A stretch of 64,000 bases of DNA from Cinnamomum chago (taxonomy: Eukaryota; Streptophyta; Magnoliopsida; Laurales; Lauraceae): positions 69,684,922-69,748,921 of the forward strand of contig CP142456.1 of the NCBI GenBank assembly GCA_038049695.1, read 5' to 3'. The notes under the pieces are model-generated. The model worked only from the letters and a program-made list of their open reading frames with translations, was not told where the DNA came from and made no database searches. This document shows, piece after piece, positions 1-11,399 of the stretch. The position numbers and the translations under genes were made by a program. The number at the start of each line of letters is the position of its first letter. Within the stretch, counting starts at the first letter, position 1.

Positions 1-1341
1 AGAGGAAACGTACTGAGATGGAGTTGAATTGGACAAAGAAGAGCATATTTTTTGAACTATCATATTGGCGAGCACTAAAGCTTCGACATAATCTGGATGT
101 GATGCACATAAAAAAGAACATTTGTGATAATGTGTTAGGAACATTGTTGAATCTAGATGGGAAAACAAAAGACACCGTGAAAGCTCGCATGGATTTAGAG
201 GCAATGGGTATACGAAAGGAATTACACTTAATCCCGAATGGTGATAAAGTATTAATGGTGCCACCTGCATGCTATTCACTTTCTGGTGTAGAGAAAAAGA
301 GGTTTTGTGAATGGTTTAAATCGGTTAAGTTCCCAGATGGATATGCATTTAATATATCTTGATGTGTGAACATTACAGTGTTATATCATCATTAACATGA
401 ACCCTAAGATCGTGAACAACATGATAATCACAGGTAAAGTTTAATCTTAAATAAGTTGAAGAGTACCTCCAGACATCCTGATGCAGAGAGCTTTCCGATC
501 CTGCTGTCTGGCGCTGTTGTTGAGATCCGTCGAAGAAGAGGCTGGGTGGATGGTTTCGGTTTCTCTCTCCTTGCCTATAAACCTTAATGTGTTGATTTTA
601 TGTGTAGCCTTTGTGATGGACAAAAGGCTTTATTTATAGGTGGAGAGAGGACCAAACTTCCCAATTAAGTTTACTTTAGATTTAATCTCAACCGTCCATC
701 AAGGTAGAGAATATTAAGGAAACTATCTCATTAGGAAACCATATTTGAGTAATTATAGCATATGTATCCTATGAAAACAGAATTCCTATTATGACCACAC
801 TTCTAGAAAGGAAAGGACTTGTGGTCCAAGTAATGGGCCTAAATTAATTTCCTTACATACAGATGGTAAAATATTAGGATTGAAAAGTCATGTCTGTCAC
901 GTCCTTTTACAACGGCTTCTCCCGGTTGTAATACGTGGATATTTGAATGATGATGTTTGTATCCCATTGATTGAATTGAGTATTTTCTTTAACGAGTTGT
1001 GCAGCAAAACATTAAAGTTGCAGGTGTTAGACAAGATGGAAAGGGACGTTGCCATTATACTTTGTAAGCTAGAACGAATATTTCCACCGGCATTCTTTGA
1101 TGTCATGGTTCACTTAGCAGTTCATTTGCCATATGAGGCAAAAATTGGTGGACATGTGCAATACCGATAGATGTATCCTATTGAAAGGTGATTTGTATAA
1201 GTTATTAATTTTTATATGATGTCTTTATGAATGTAATTTATTACTTTTTTTTTAGTAACTATAAAATTATAAACAGATTCTTGCACACTCTAAAGCAATA
1301 TGTGCGCAACAAAGCACGTCCAGAAGGCTCAATAGCAGAAT
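1..1341 (+). pseudogene. CACTA TNP2-type transposase, C-terminal fragment, interrupted
   Basis: The reading frame from the left edge gives the transposase motif RHNLDVMHIKKNICDNVLGT and ends after YAFNIS at a TGA that stands where an arginine codon is usual. After a solo LTR (379-857) the frame resumes with DGKILGLKSHVCHVLLQRLLP and the DUF4218-like PPAFFDVMVHLAVHLPYEAK. A TAG at 1168-1170 replaces the tryptophan expected before MYPIER. An 89 bp intron (1188-1276, GT-AG) separates MYPIER from FLHTLKQYVRNKARPEGSIAE, after which homology stops near 1341. Together the segments cover the end of the Tnp2 domain and DUF4218. Two premature stops plus the LTR insertion make it a pseudogene. The N-terminal part lies outside the window. 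Confidence 0.88.
379..857 (-). mobile_element. Solo LTR (479 bp) inside the TNP2 pseudogene
   Basis: The segment begins TGTTAT, ends TTACA, and is flanked by the identical 5 bp TACAG at 374-378 and 858-862. Removing it restores the transposase reading CVNITDGKILG across the site, which confirms both borders. A TATAAATA box lies on the minus strand near 630-640, so the LTR probably points left. No internal domain or second LTR is present, so this is a solo LTR left by recombination. Lineage is not assigned; the short length fits copia. Confidence 0.88.
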
Positions 1342-1568
1342 CATCGATTAGATGGTGTGGATCATCTCATCCAGCTGCCAACACTCATGATTAGGCAATC
1401 CATGGATGAAGCCTACTTCATCTGTGACATACTACTTTCTGCTCCTCAGTGTAGTGTGTGGATGGGGGAGGCTAAAAATAAGTACATCAAACACACATAT
1501 ATATAGTCATCTAGTAATATAAGTTACAGAAATATAATCATTATCCAACAACAAGACAACACAAGATT
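1342..1568. other. Unassigned stretch between TNP2 remnant and CACTA terminus
   Basis: Homology to the transposase stops abruptly near 1341. The following 227 bp show no reading frame or repeat that I can name. Confidence 0.5.
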
Positions 1569-1589
1569 CACTACTAGAAAAAAGGGTTT

Positions 1590-2260
1590 TTATATCGGCT
1601 AAAAACCGATATAAAAGACCTATTATATTGGTTTTTCAATAAACTTCAAACCGATATAAGTACCCCCGATATAATAAACAGCTATAACCGATATAATATG
1701 TGTAATATTTCATATCGGTTTTTGGACAACTGATGTCTTTTGAATCTGAAATTATAACACATATTACTGTAAAACCGATATAAAAAAAAGTAAAACCGAT
1801 ATAAAAAATATTTATAATATCGGTTTTCGATTAACTGATGTGTTTTGAAACTGAAATTATAGTATACATTACTGTAAAACCGATATAAAAAAGAATGAAA
1901 CCGATATAAAAATTATTTATAATATCGGTTTTTGGACAACTGATGTCTTTTGAATCTGAAATTATAACACATATTACTGTAAACCGATATAAAAAAAGAG
2001 TAAAACCGATATAAAAAATATTTATAATATCGGTTTTCGATTAACTGATGTGTTTTGAAATTGAAATTATAGTATACATTACTGTAAAACCGATATAAAA
2101 AAGAATGAAACCGATATAAAAATTATTTATAATATCGGTTTTCGGAGAACTGATGTGTTTTGAAACTGAAATTATAGCATACATTACTGTAAAACCGATA
2201 TAAAAAAGAGTGAAACCGATATAAAAATTATTTATAATATCGGTTATAAAGGGCTTTGTT
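1590..2260. repeat. Left subterminal repeats of the Pack-CACTA
   Basis: About twenty copies of AACCGATATAAAA and its inverse TATATCGGTTTT occur in both orientations. Larger units of roughly 100-120 bp, each containing the phrase AACTGATGT, are tandemly repeated. Such arrays next to CACTA ends are binding sites for the element's DNA-binding protein. Confidence 0.85.
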
Positions 2261-2506
2261 ATATTGGTTTTTTGGGATTGTATTATATCGTTTGTTTTGT
2301 AACCGATTTAATATTATATATGCATATTTTTTTTATCAAAAGGAATTTGCATTGTTGCAGTACCTATAAAACCTGCAGTACCATTGCAGTACACTGTACA
2401 CCAATAAAACTTTGCACTATATATACAAATTAATAAAGTGATCATATATATATAACTAATTAATAATTAACATAAAACTTGACTAGACAAATCTCTATGG
2501 AAATAT

Positions 2507-2548
<42 letters not shown>
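2507..2548. repeat. (TG)n(TA)n microsatellite
   Basis: A run of TG dinucleotides passes directly into a run of TA dinucleotides. Confidence 0.95.
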
Positions 2549-2551
<3 letters not shown>

Positions 2552-2634
2552 TCTACATTGTCTTCCATGGGATGTACAAAAAGTTGGAACTATATATAAA
2601 CAAAAAAACCAAAAGATAAATAATCATAATTTAC

Positions 2635-4103
2635 CTCCAGAGCTTCAACAACCATCTTTTGGCTTCCCTTGAAGGCAAGACCCAACTCCTTTTTTACTGG
2701 AGCTATGATCAGTTTCTGAAAAAAATTTACACTGCATGAATCATCTGTGAAATTGCACTCAATGGAACCATCAACTAAATTGCTATAACTCTGATGTCTA
2801 TAGATATGCATGCAGATGTTGCCCATCCACACACTGATAAATGTGCTAGTATGGCATGGTTGGAAGGCGATCATTGTTGCAATCATAAGGTAGCAGGTTC
2901 AACTTGTGCCACCATTCAAAAAAATTAAAAAATTAATAAAAATGATTGGTTCATCAGATTGATGTATTCGTTTGTGAGGGTCACGCATAAAAATAATCTG
3001 CATGGTCGAGAGAGAGATAGATACCTCCACCTCCCTAGGTTCTGAAAACTTTTCATGTGCAACAAGAGGGACACCACTCTTTTCCTGTTATACAGTATTG
3101 CCAAATCCATTAGCTATATTCAGGCAACTGACTAAGGTTATAATACCAAATTCATAAGATTTCCATTGCAAAGAAGAAAATTTCAGAGTTATCAAACAGC
3201 TAAAGCCATTTAAAGTTAGAATTCTTATATTGAAAAAGTGAATCCAAACACGCACACAAAAAAAAAAGCTTCTGCCTGAGAAAAATGAACTCTTGTAAAT
3301 TAAATAACCATCAGCTTTTGAGATCCCAACTTGTTTTCAGCGTTCCATCCTACATAGAGATTCAGAAATGGACAAGCAATGGTTCCATCCTACATAGAGA
3401 TTCAGAAATGGACAAGCAAGGCAATAGATAAATAATATCTTAACAGCCATCATCGAATATAATGGTGCAAACTAAACTGTATATGCAAGAATCAAGATTC
3501 TGCTTTCCAAATGAAAATGGAGGTAAACGACAAAGTGTAAACAAACAACCTTTGCCACTGCTTCACCAAGGCAAATTTTCTTGGCTGGTTTTCCAGACAT
3601 TTGCTATTCTCTAGGGAACATTAAAAACTCCAAATCAACAACCTCTTTGTATTTCGGGTGAGATTTGTCATCAGGATCAACAAAATGCTCAATCTCTGCA
3701 AGCGTGAATTCACGCACTCTCAAAAGTCCTTGGCGAGGAGATATCTGTAACACAGACAGCAATTTCCAGGAGATGGCAGTCAGCTTAATTATACACAAAC
3801 AAACAATTGCAATCAGCTTATGCACAAACAAACAATCTCATAAAGTCAAAAAATTAAGTGGAACATCAACAATACAACATGAGCCTGTATTTGTGTGTGT
3901 GTGTGATGAGGAAAGATACAGAAAAGAAACCCATGGCCACATCAATGCATTCAGCATGAGAAACAATGAAACATAGCAACTGATCAAGTATATCAGACAT
4001 TCAAATGATTTCACATGAAGAACAAATGGAGGAGAAACCTTATTTCTAAAAGCTTGACCAATCTGGGCTGCAGCAAAAGGAAGCTTGTTCCCATTATAAT
4101 AGT
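2635..4103 (-). pseudogene. Captured glycyl-tRNA synthetase fragment (four exons)
   Basis: Four exons with GT-AG borders can be read on the minus strand. Exon 4039-4103 encodes YYNGNKLPFAAAQIGQAFRN. Exon 3550-3744 encodes [31 protein letters not shown] and KKICLGEAVAK. Exon 3025-3084 encodes SGVPLVAHEKFSEPREVE. Exon 2635-2715 encodes APVKKELGLAFKGSQKMVVEA. These follow the order of the eukaryotic class II glycyl-tRNA synthetase, which charges tRNA-Gly, around its motif 2 region. A TAG at 3604-3606 interrupts the second exon, and exons expected between the second and third are missing. The exons are still intronic genomic copies, so capture was at the DNA level. The fragment lies wholly inside the Pack-CACTA and lacks the rest of the catalytic domain and the anticodon-binding domain. 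It cannot encode an enzyme. Confidence 0.9.
3342..3421. repeat. Tandem duplication, 2 x 40 bp
   Basis: Two adjacent 40 bp units starting GTTCCATCCTACATAGAGA, nearly identical, lie in an intron of the captured synthetase fragment. Confidence 0.9.
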
Positions 4104-4574
4104 CTGAATTGCAGAGTATAGACACCATATATGAATAAAGTTACAAAGGAATTGCCTATTAACCTCTTTAAGAAAACTCTATAACAAGAAGTAGGTAATT
4201 GAATTAGTTGCAAGAGAGCAAATCCAAACTGTTCACTCCACTGTAATACAACTCTTGAGGTGGTGTATGAAAAGTAATCATTAGCTAGTAAATAGAAAAT
4301 ATTCTTGCAAACAGAAAGAAAAAAAATGATTCCGTATCTTCCTATTCATTGATCCGATGATGACAAGAGTGGGCACCTGTTCATGTAAATACTATAGATT
4401 TTCCTGCAAAATAAAGGGGAAAGAAGGGGGGAGGTGGGGTTTAGATATCACTAATGTTAGCCTCATCGACTAGGTTTTCCATTTAGATTAGTCACAATTT
4501 ACCCCACGAGTCATCTTCACTACATGAGGAGTGTCTATGACCACATAAGCGATCTTAGTTCTCGCAAAAATCCA

Positions 4575-4910
4575 AGACTCACTGGCGGCTAGCCGAAACT
4601 GTACTATGTATCATTTGGTCAGGTTCGGTTATCTCGGCGGTTACTTGGCTGTTAGCCGAAACTGTACTGGCGGTTAGCCGAAACTTTGTTGGTGGCTAGC
4701 CGAACCAAGTTCGGTTAGCTTAAGGTCAGCTTTCCAGAAGCTGAATCTTTTGACGCATTTTTGACCCAATTTCGGTCAGCTCGGCGGATACCTTGCGGCT
4801 AGCCGAAATTCCAATTTCGGCTAACCGAAATTCTACGGTTAGCTTTCCAGAAGCTCGCCAAAACTGGGGATTTTTGGCGGTTAGCCTCGCGGCTAGCCGA
4901 ATTCACCCAG
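4575..4910. repeat. Cluster of TAGCCGAAA / TTCGGTTAGC motifs
   Basis: The nonamer GCTAGCCGA or GTTAGCCGA recurs at least seven times, mixed with inverted forms such as TTCGGCTAACC. One stretch near 4805-4825 is an almost perfect 20 bp palindrome. The spacing is irregular. The motif is unlike the element's CCGATATAAAA subterminal repeats. It was probably picked up from elsewhere; its function is unknown. Confidence 0.7.
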
Positions 4911-5168
4911 AAACTCATTTTCGAGCTTCAGAAGTTCTGAACAAAATCCACATTTTTGAACTCCTTGAGTTCATACAAGTTCTATAAAAGCTTAAACCAC
5001 TAGGAATGCATATACTATACAATCTGTGTAGTTTAAAGTAGCAAACAATTAGAAGTACAATAGTAACTCAGTTGGACCAATAGACAGATGGTTTCAATTC
5101 TCAACCAGGTTTATTTCCTTTATATTGTGCTTCAAGGAGTGGTAAGAAAGAAGCAAGAATAACGGTAC

Positions 5169-5388
5169 CTTTCCAGAATGAATGTTCAAGCACAGGTGAT
5201 CTGTTAGGATTTGTACATCAGGACGAGTGGGATATTTGAAACTGATATGTTGGAATTCAATATCGCCCTTCACACTTGGTAGTGTTATTCCCTCATCATT
5301 GCTGGAATCAATCTTTGATTTCCTATCAAGAAGTGCGAAGATAGAAGTAGTCGCATTCTTAGTTTTGGTGATATCAGTAGCCATAGCA
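5169..5388 (-). pseudogene. Captured ABCB (MDR/P-glycoprotein type) transporter exon
   Basis: A 220 bp minus-strand exon with AG before it and GT after it encodes SIFALLDRKSKIDSS, GDIEFQHISFKYPTRPD and ending NIHSGK. This is the linker and the start of a nucleotide-binding domain of plant ABCB transporters, just before the Walker A loop that would lie on the next exon. Full ABCB proteins have about 1250 residues, so this is only a small piece. No neighbouring ABCB exon is present. It lies in the Pack-CACTA next to the synthetase fragment and on the same strand. It is a captured fragment with no possible transport activity. Confidence 0.88.
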
Positions 5389-5561
5389 CTTGTAAGCAAT
5401 CACATTACACCTTAGAAACCCAAATACTCAACCCTAAATCAAATCTTAAATCCAGACTTTTAATCAAAACATTAACAAAACCCAACACAGAAACCCCAAA
5501 AAAACCCATCAGATTTAACAACCACAAAGCAAATCAACAAAAACCCCAAGAACCCACTCAC

Positions 5562-5696
5562 AATCCTCCGAAACGTGATCTCAAATCTGAACTCCGGATC
5601 CAACCCATATTCAAGGATGTCACCCCCACCATCCGATTTCTTCCCCGCGGAACCAGCTAGACCGCAGCCGCCGTTGCTCGTGCAGGGCCGTTGCCG
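5562..5696 (-). other. Unidentified exon-like open frame near the Pack-CACTA right end
   Basis: A GC-rich minus-strand frame of about 45 codons reads GGGDILEYGLDPEFRFEITF and stops at a good splice donor (ATT, then GTGAGT). Base composition and donor suggest a first exon of a cellular gene. It could be spliced to the ABCB exon at 5388. I do not recognise the protein. Confidence 0.4.
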
Positions 5697-5697
5697 A

Positions 5698-5890
5698 TCG
5701 AGAGAGAGAGAGAGAAATAGCAGAGAGAAAGAGAACGAGAGTGAGCGAGAAAGACAGGGAGAGCAGAGAGAGTAGAGAAAGCGAGAGTGAGAGAAGAGCA
5801 GAGAGAGCAGAGAGAGAAGAGAGAGCGAGAGTGAGGAGAGAAGAGAGTGAGAGGAAAGAGGGGTTTTTGGAGGGAGAGAGTGCTGGAAAA
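5698..5890. repeat. GA-rich low-complexity tract
   Basis: Almost pure GAGAGA with interspersed GC. Reading frames across it on the plus strand are compositional artefacts. Confidence 0.9.
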
Positions 5891-5940
5891 AAAGAAAGGA
5901 GGGAAAGAACGATTGAGCCCGCGTGGGGAGGAGGATATTA

Positions 5941-6350
5941 AGGGATTTTAAAACCGATGTAGAATGATTGTGTATATAATATCGGTTTCATAATAACCGA
6001 TATAAAATATATGTATATAATATCGGTTTCATAATAACCGATATAAAATATGTGTAATAACCGATATAAAATATGTATATATAATATCGGTTTCATAATA
6101 ACCGATATAAAATATGTGTATATAATATCGGTTTTATAATAACCGATATAAAATATAGAAATTAATATCATATATTTTCTAACCGATATTATATATAGAG
6201 ATTATTATGTCGGTTCCTGTGTAACCAATATAAAAAAAATTGACCAATATAAAGAAAATATTAACCGATATAAAAAACCTTGACTGAAGATATTATATCG
6301 GTTATATGAAAAACCGATATAGGACAGTTTTTGTAACCGATATAAAAACC
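5941..6350. repeat. Right subterminal repeats of the Pack-CACTA
   Basis: A tandem array of about 45 bp units reads ATATCGGTTTCATAATAACC followed by GATATAAAATATG. The motif is the same as in the left block, arranged more regularly. Confidence 0.88.
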
Positions 6351-6366
6351 CTTTTTTCTAGTAGTG

Positions 6367-8878
6367 AGTCTTCTAACCACTGCATGGATGAAGATACTTA
6401 GGCTCTCCTTTGGGTAGAGTTCCATCTCTTGGACTTAGCTTTAACAACGCAAATTAAGACCGGAGACTTTCAAGTGAAAGAATACTTATAATCCAGCTCT
6501 TGAAGGAAGCTTTATAGAATATCAACTCTTCCAACATATTATCTACAACCAAAGTTAAATGAATAAAAAAAACTCACACATATAAACACAAAAAAGAAAA
6601 GAAAAGGATCAATGTAAGAATTAAACGCAAGCTCTATGTGAAAATAACATCATGAAATCATACATTCAGATATTTGACCCACAAATATACCATGAATGTA
6701 TCATTGACTGAATTTTGTCATGTACTTTTATTCATGTGTTTCTTGGGAGAAAAATGGAAAATAATTACCCCAGGTGGAGAGTGGTTTGCTCATGGTTGGA
6801 GTAACCGTGATGGGGTTCCAAGAGGTTTACATGTAGGAAGTTCCGAGAGTCAAATGCAGGCATTACTTCATATTCATGTGCTGGCAACACATTCATATTC
6901 TGTTGGGCTCTCTCATTTTCAGAAATCTGAAATGCACGAAGTTACTAATGAGAGAGAGAGAGAGAGAGCGCTTTGCTCGGAGGTACATGTTACTGTTTTG
7001 CAGATCAATCTCCTGCATAGTATATAAAAATAAGAAAAATCATCCAACCAAGTATCCAAAGCTCTATCCTTTTTCAAATAAGGTTGGTGGTCCAGATATA
7101 TTAACATAGTATATAATACCTTGCTAAAGGGTTGGCCCTTAGCTTGACCTCAAGGGTGTTGTACCTGATGTAGGCTACAGTTTCAAAGCCGATATGGTAC
7201 AGGATGGACATGGACAAGCTTTGGCCTACCACTTTTCAATTTGAAAATTAACTTGATCCAAATGATGGATGCAATTGGTTGTAGTGTTCTTTACTTTTGA
7301 ATTTGAAAATTAACTTGATCCAAATGATAGATCCAACTGGTTGCAAGATTTATTTGGCTTGATCAAATGGTTTTGAAACCTAATAAGATAATGTTTACGT
7401 GATGAAGGGAAAGCTAGAAAAGAAGCTACAAACAAGGTTCCAAGTCTCTTCTCCTTCCTCTACAACTATCAACTCTGAATTAACGACTGCAACGAGTTCA
7501 AGTAAGGACTTTTTTGTGTATGTGTGTTTATATTGTTGAATCCTAGGATTAGAACATAGAAAAGTCTCTCTACACTTATTACCCTTTTGAGTCAGAAGCG
7601 ATTAAAATTTGTCACACCTATCCTATTTCTGCAGGACTTTTAATTGGTCATTGTTAGCATATTTATTATTATTATTATCATTGAAGATTTTGTTACCTTG
7701 ATTTGCTATGAAGTTTTAGAAATGAAGTTCATGCATTTTTTTATTCAATTATATACTGTAAACATAATGTTTTGATTGGCAAAAATTAATCATCATTTTC
7801 AGGCATGAAACTGAACCTAAACTGATTTGTCTTGCTTTGGAAGCTACAGACAAGTTATAAATTTCAAGTCTTGAATTGAATCATTTTGTGACCTTTGGAT
7901 AGTTGATGCATGAACATTGTCCTTGTTCGATTGGATTAGTGCATGAATTTAATTATGAATCACTGGTGACACTTTGTGGTGCTTGAGATGAATATTCCCC
8001 TGTTTTATTGCGTCCAATATCAAGCCTATGCATTGAATCATAAAATAACAGAACCCCCGGCATAAAAAAGCAGAAAACAGACTGAATCCAGCCCAATGCA
8101 GTATGGGTTTTGATCAGACCCTGGATGGCTTGACCCATGCCAGTTCCTAGATTGCATATACTTTGAAGTGTAAAATCAGATGGTATGGAAATCGCTTGGC
8201 CAGCGAACCACCCTTATTATAAATACAGTTACAACAAACTTAAGTATGCAAATTGGTCAGAGCATCTAGGGCTAGCTACCTTGGCATGGGATATGGCCAC
8301 TTATTCAGGTCCAACACCATCCAGAAGCCCAACTAGATGGCTTACCCTGTCTTAAAACGAATTGAACGTATAATACCTTGCTAAAGGGTTGACCCTTAGC
8401 TTGAACTCAAGGGTGTTGTACCTGATGTAGGCTACAGTTTTAAAGCCGATATGGTAAAGGATGGACTTGGACAAGCTTTGGCCTACTGCCTCATGCAAAA
8501 AAAGGTCTATATAGAACTTTGGAGCCAAATAGAAAATAGGCACCGAACAAGTGGTGATCATGCGTAAGAAAAAGATGATTTACTCTACCATCCAAAAAAG
8601 AAAAAGAAAAAAAAATAGATAATATACTCAAGTTGACATGTGATAATACTCTATTCAAGGTTGTACTTTCTTTGAGATTTCCAGTGCTCTGAATTATTTG
8701 TTGCATTCATTGTAAAGATTTCAGCACTGTCTAGTTTATAGGATTTTCTTCATCGCATGTCAATATTGTTCATGTTTGTCATGTTAAATTATAAAAGAAA
8801 GGAACTCATAATCTTTCAAAAGTTGGGGCTGTTGCTATTTTCATTGGAAATATTTCTATGTACTTTTGTTTTCTAGTT
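6367..8878. other. Unassigned stretch between the Pack-CACTA and the Ptta gene
   Basis: No convincing gene. It contains a dispersed direct repeat (7112-7229 and 8370-8486) and a smaller local duplication around 7237-7340. It may be internal sequence of the old CACTA element or separate old insertions. Confidence 0.5.
7112..7229. repeat. 118 bp direct repeat, copy 1 (copy 2 at 8370-8486)
   Basis: Both copies begin ATAATACCTTGCTAAAGGGT (copy 2 starts one base earlier) and end GGACAAGCTTTGGCCTAC with a few substitutions. They lie 1.26 kb apart. I cannot assign them to a family. They could be the ends of a degraded inserted element. Confidence 0.8.
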
Positions 8879-10502
8879 ATGACAACAGGAAGGATGCAAA
8901 CGAGTGCACAAGAACGGGATGACTCAATATTTGATTCGACGATTGAGCCAGAGGCACATAGCGTTGGTAAGATCGATACTATTAGTTATATATTTTATAA
9001 AATTATTAAATTTCATGTATTTTTTATTAACTATTTTCTTTTTCCTTTTAGCTTCGACCTACCACGTCACCTCCACTAGAAGAGGACGTGGTAGGTCAAA
9101 AAATATCTCCCTTACCAGGCTTATTAAGGATACGGGTCAAAAGCCAAAGATTGAAATCCCTGAAGGGTTGTCTAGACCAGTTGGCAAGTATGCAAAACAA
9201 TTTAAGACTGAAGCTAGCATAATTTGTCGAACGTATGCTCCTCTTGCATGTTCTACTTGGCCAACGGTTAAACCTAAACATAGGCAAATATTTTATGATC
9301 GCATTTTGGTAATTCAGTCCACAATTTTTTTTTATTGCTTTTATTTTGCATACTATGTTACTTGAAAGTTGGATACAAAATTAAGTAATCTCTTTCTTGT
9401 AAAATATACCTAACAAACTTATAATGAATGCATCTTATTTGTAGGAAAAATTTGATATAGATCTTCAAGATCCACGTTTAAAAAAAGCTGTTAACAGTTA
9501 TTTAGCATCAACATTCAAAAACTATAAGAACAGATTGCACTCCCATTATAAGAGGGCTAGCAATCACGAGGTGGCATGCCAGAAACCTTATGTGGGTTTG
9601 TCACAAGAAGATTGGGAGCTGTGCTACAATAGGTTTTGTTCAGAAGAGTTTTAGGTGAAATTTATTTTTAACTGTATTACCTACATAGAAATGATTTTTT
9701 TAGAAAATCTTGATTGCATTTCTAATTCATTAACTTGAATGCAGAAAGTTAGTAAAAAGAATTCTGAAAACCGACAGCTGCTTAAAGTGAACCATTGTGC
9801 GGGTTCAAAATCATTTGTCGAATATCTTCATGAGACGGTATTAGTAATTCTAATATTTTAATAAGTATTGATTTATTAGCTTTTTTTTTAAATTTAATAT
9901 TGTGTTCAAATTTACACAGCGTGATGCTCCAATCGGTAGGATAGAATTGTGGCACAAGACACACTATAGTCAAGAGAAGGGTTGGTCTACTCCCGAGTGT
10001 CAGCTACTCTATGTAAGGACACTTTTTTTAAAGTTTCATCTAATTAATTATTTCTTTTGTTCTTCAGTTTTTCTATACATGTCTAAATATTTATGTGAAT
10101 TTTTTTCTTTTTTAGGATAAAATGATTACACTCCAGTCGCAGCCCACAGAAGAGGATTCTCCCCCATTGACAGATGATGAGATATGCAAATGAGTGTTCG
10201 GTACAAGGCCCAGATATGTCTGAGGTCTTGGCCATGGCGTTGTGGCCCCTCCATCCTCTTCAACAGGCCTTCACAATAATCAGTGGGTGGAAGACCTTAC
10301 TAAGAAGGCCGCGGCAGCTGAAAGACAAGCTCAAGACTTGGCTGAGCAGTTACAGCGAATGGAAGCTCAGATGGAGGTTTAGATGGAGGGTCAAAAACAA
10401 CAGATGAAGGCTCAGATGAATGAAATTAGGTCCTGGAAAAAGAATATGGAGGCTATGATGCAATCTATAATGGCGCAAAAGATGGGCAATCCTCCATGGT
10501 AA
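8879..10502 (+). pseudogene. Ptta/En-Spm type CACTA second gene (Transposase_24 family), pseudogene
   Basis: Six exons with GT-AG borders: 8879-8966, 9052-9308, 9445-9654, 9745-9837, 9920-10012, 10116-10502. They encode in order a basic RRGRGRSKN stretch, a region ending TVKPKHRQIFYDRIL, the motif LKVNHCAGSKSFVEYLHET, APIGRIELWHKTHYSQEKGW, LTDDEIC and a Gln/Met-rich coiled-coil tail (AAERQAQDLAEQLQRMEAQ). This is the layout of the plant Ptta/En/Spm family, the second gene of CACTA elements, thought to bind the subterminal repeats. Stops at 9652-9654 (TAG where Q is usual), two TGA codons early in exon 6 and a TAG in the tail disable it. Most are explainable as C-to-T changes, typical of methylated DNA decay. 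Confidence 0.85.
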
Positions 10503-11399
10503 AACATTTATTCATTGCTTCTATACATCATCAGGTGCATGTTTAGTTCAAATAGAAGGCAAATAAAAATGAATAAAATTTCATCTTAAATTTTGAGATA
10601 TCAGGTGCTTCATTTTCTTAGTTGCAGTTACCATGTTGAATCTCTCTTCACAAATGTCACATGCCCAAAAGGCATATACAGTGAAGAAATGTTTTAAATG
10701 AAAAATAAGTAGCCGTATCATCAAGTCAATCTGGTTTTTTCCATGCCCCATATACATCAAGGGTCATGATTTGAATGATATGGATTGATGTACATGTGGT
10801 GACTTTGTGCATAGGCTACAATCAACATGAACAAATAAGATTTCAACTTGAGATTTCAAATTTCAGTTTTAACATCTATCTTGTTTTATAGATTTTAACA
10901 TATATCTTGTTTTATTTATTACAAATCGAAATGGGAGACGAAGAGAAAATAAGAACAATCAACATTTTTTGGACCGGTTTGGATGGTGCAGATCAATTTG
11001 AGGATGCTATATTTTATCGTGGAAATTATTCGTTGTCTCTCCGTGATGCATATCAAAGACCGCATTTCAGTTATTGTTTCTATGTTATATTGAGACCAAC
11101 TATTATATAGATTTGTGTTTAACATAATTTTTTCAATATCTTCAGTAATAATTTGTTATGAGGACAACTGTTTTATTGCACTCAAATTCAATGAATTAAT
11201 TTAGTTTATGATTTTACATCGATGGAGTGTTATTTTCGTACCTGAATTGCTACTTAGAAATATATATGATTGTGATGATCACCTAAGGATGACTTTGCAT
11301 TACAGATTTGTGAATGGATGATGAAATTATATTTGTATTGATTGGGTATCAAAAACAGGAATTTTTTTTTTGAAAATATTAAAAAATATATTTTTTCGA
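10503..11399. other. 3' region after Ptta, no assigned gene
   Basis: A short open frame at 10931-11110 on the plus strand (60 codons, starting MGDEEKIRTINIFWTGLDG) follows an apparent splice acceptor-like tract, but I do not recognise it. The rest is AT-rich. Confidence 0.4.

Larger units (their letters stand above)
1569..6366. mobile_element. Non-autonomous gene-carrying CACTA (Pack-CACTA), 4798 bp
   Basis: The left end starts CACTACTAGAAAAAAGGG and the right end is its inverse; the first 30 bp at each end are perfect inverted repeats. Flanking triplets are ATT (1566-1568) and AGT (6367-6369), so the 3 bp target duplication is imperfect. Subterminal blocks full of CCGATATAAAA and its inverse lie at both ends, as expected for transposase binding sites. 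No transposase is encoded. The interior holds exon-intron pieces of at least two cellular genes on the minus strand (2635-4103 and 5169-5388) and one unidentified exon-like frame. The element must have been moved in trans. Identical termini suggest it is young. Confidence 0.9.

Noticed and set aside
4793..4987. 64-codon ORF over the GCCGAAA cluster
   Set aside because: It only translates the repeat; there is no independent support.
5575..5941. Plus-strand ORFs rich in Glu/Arg/Ser
   Set aside because: They are products of the GA-rich tract.
6674..7027. 117-codon plus-strand ORF as a host gene
   Set aside because: No recognisable domain, low-complexity GA part, and location within decayed transposon DNA.
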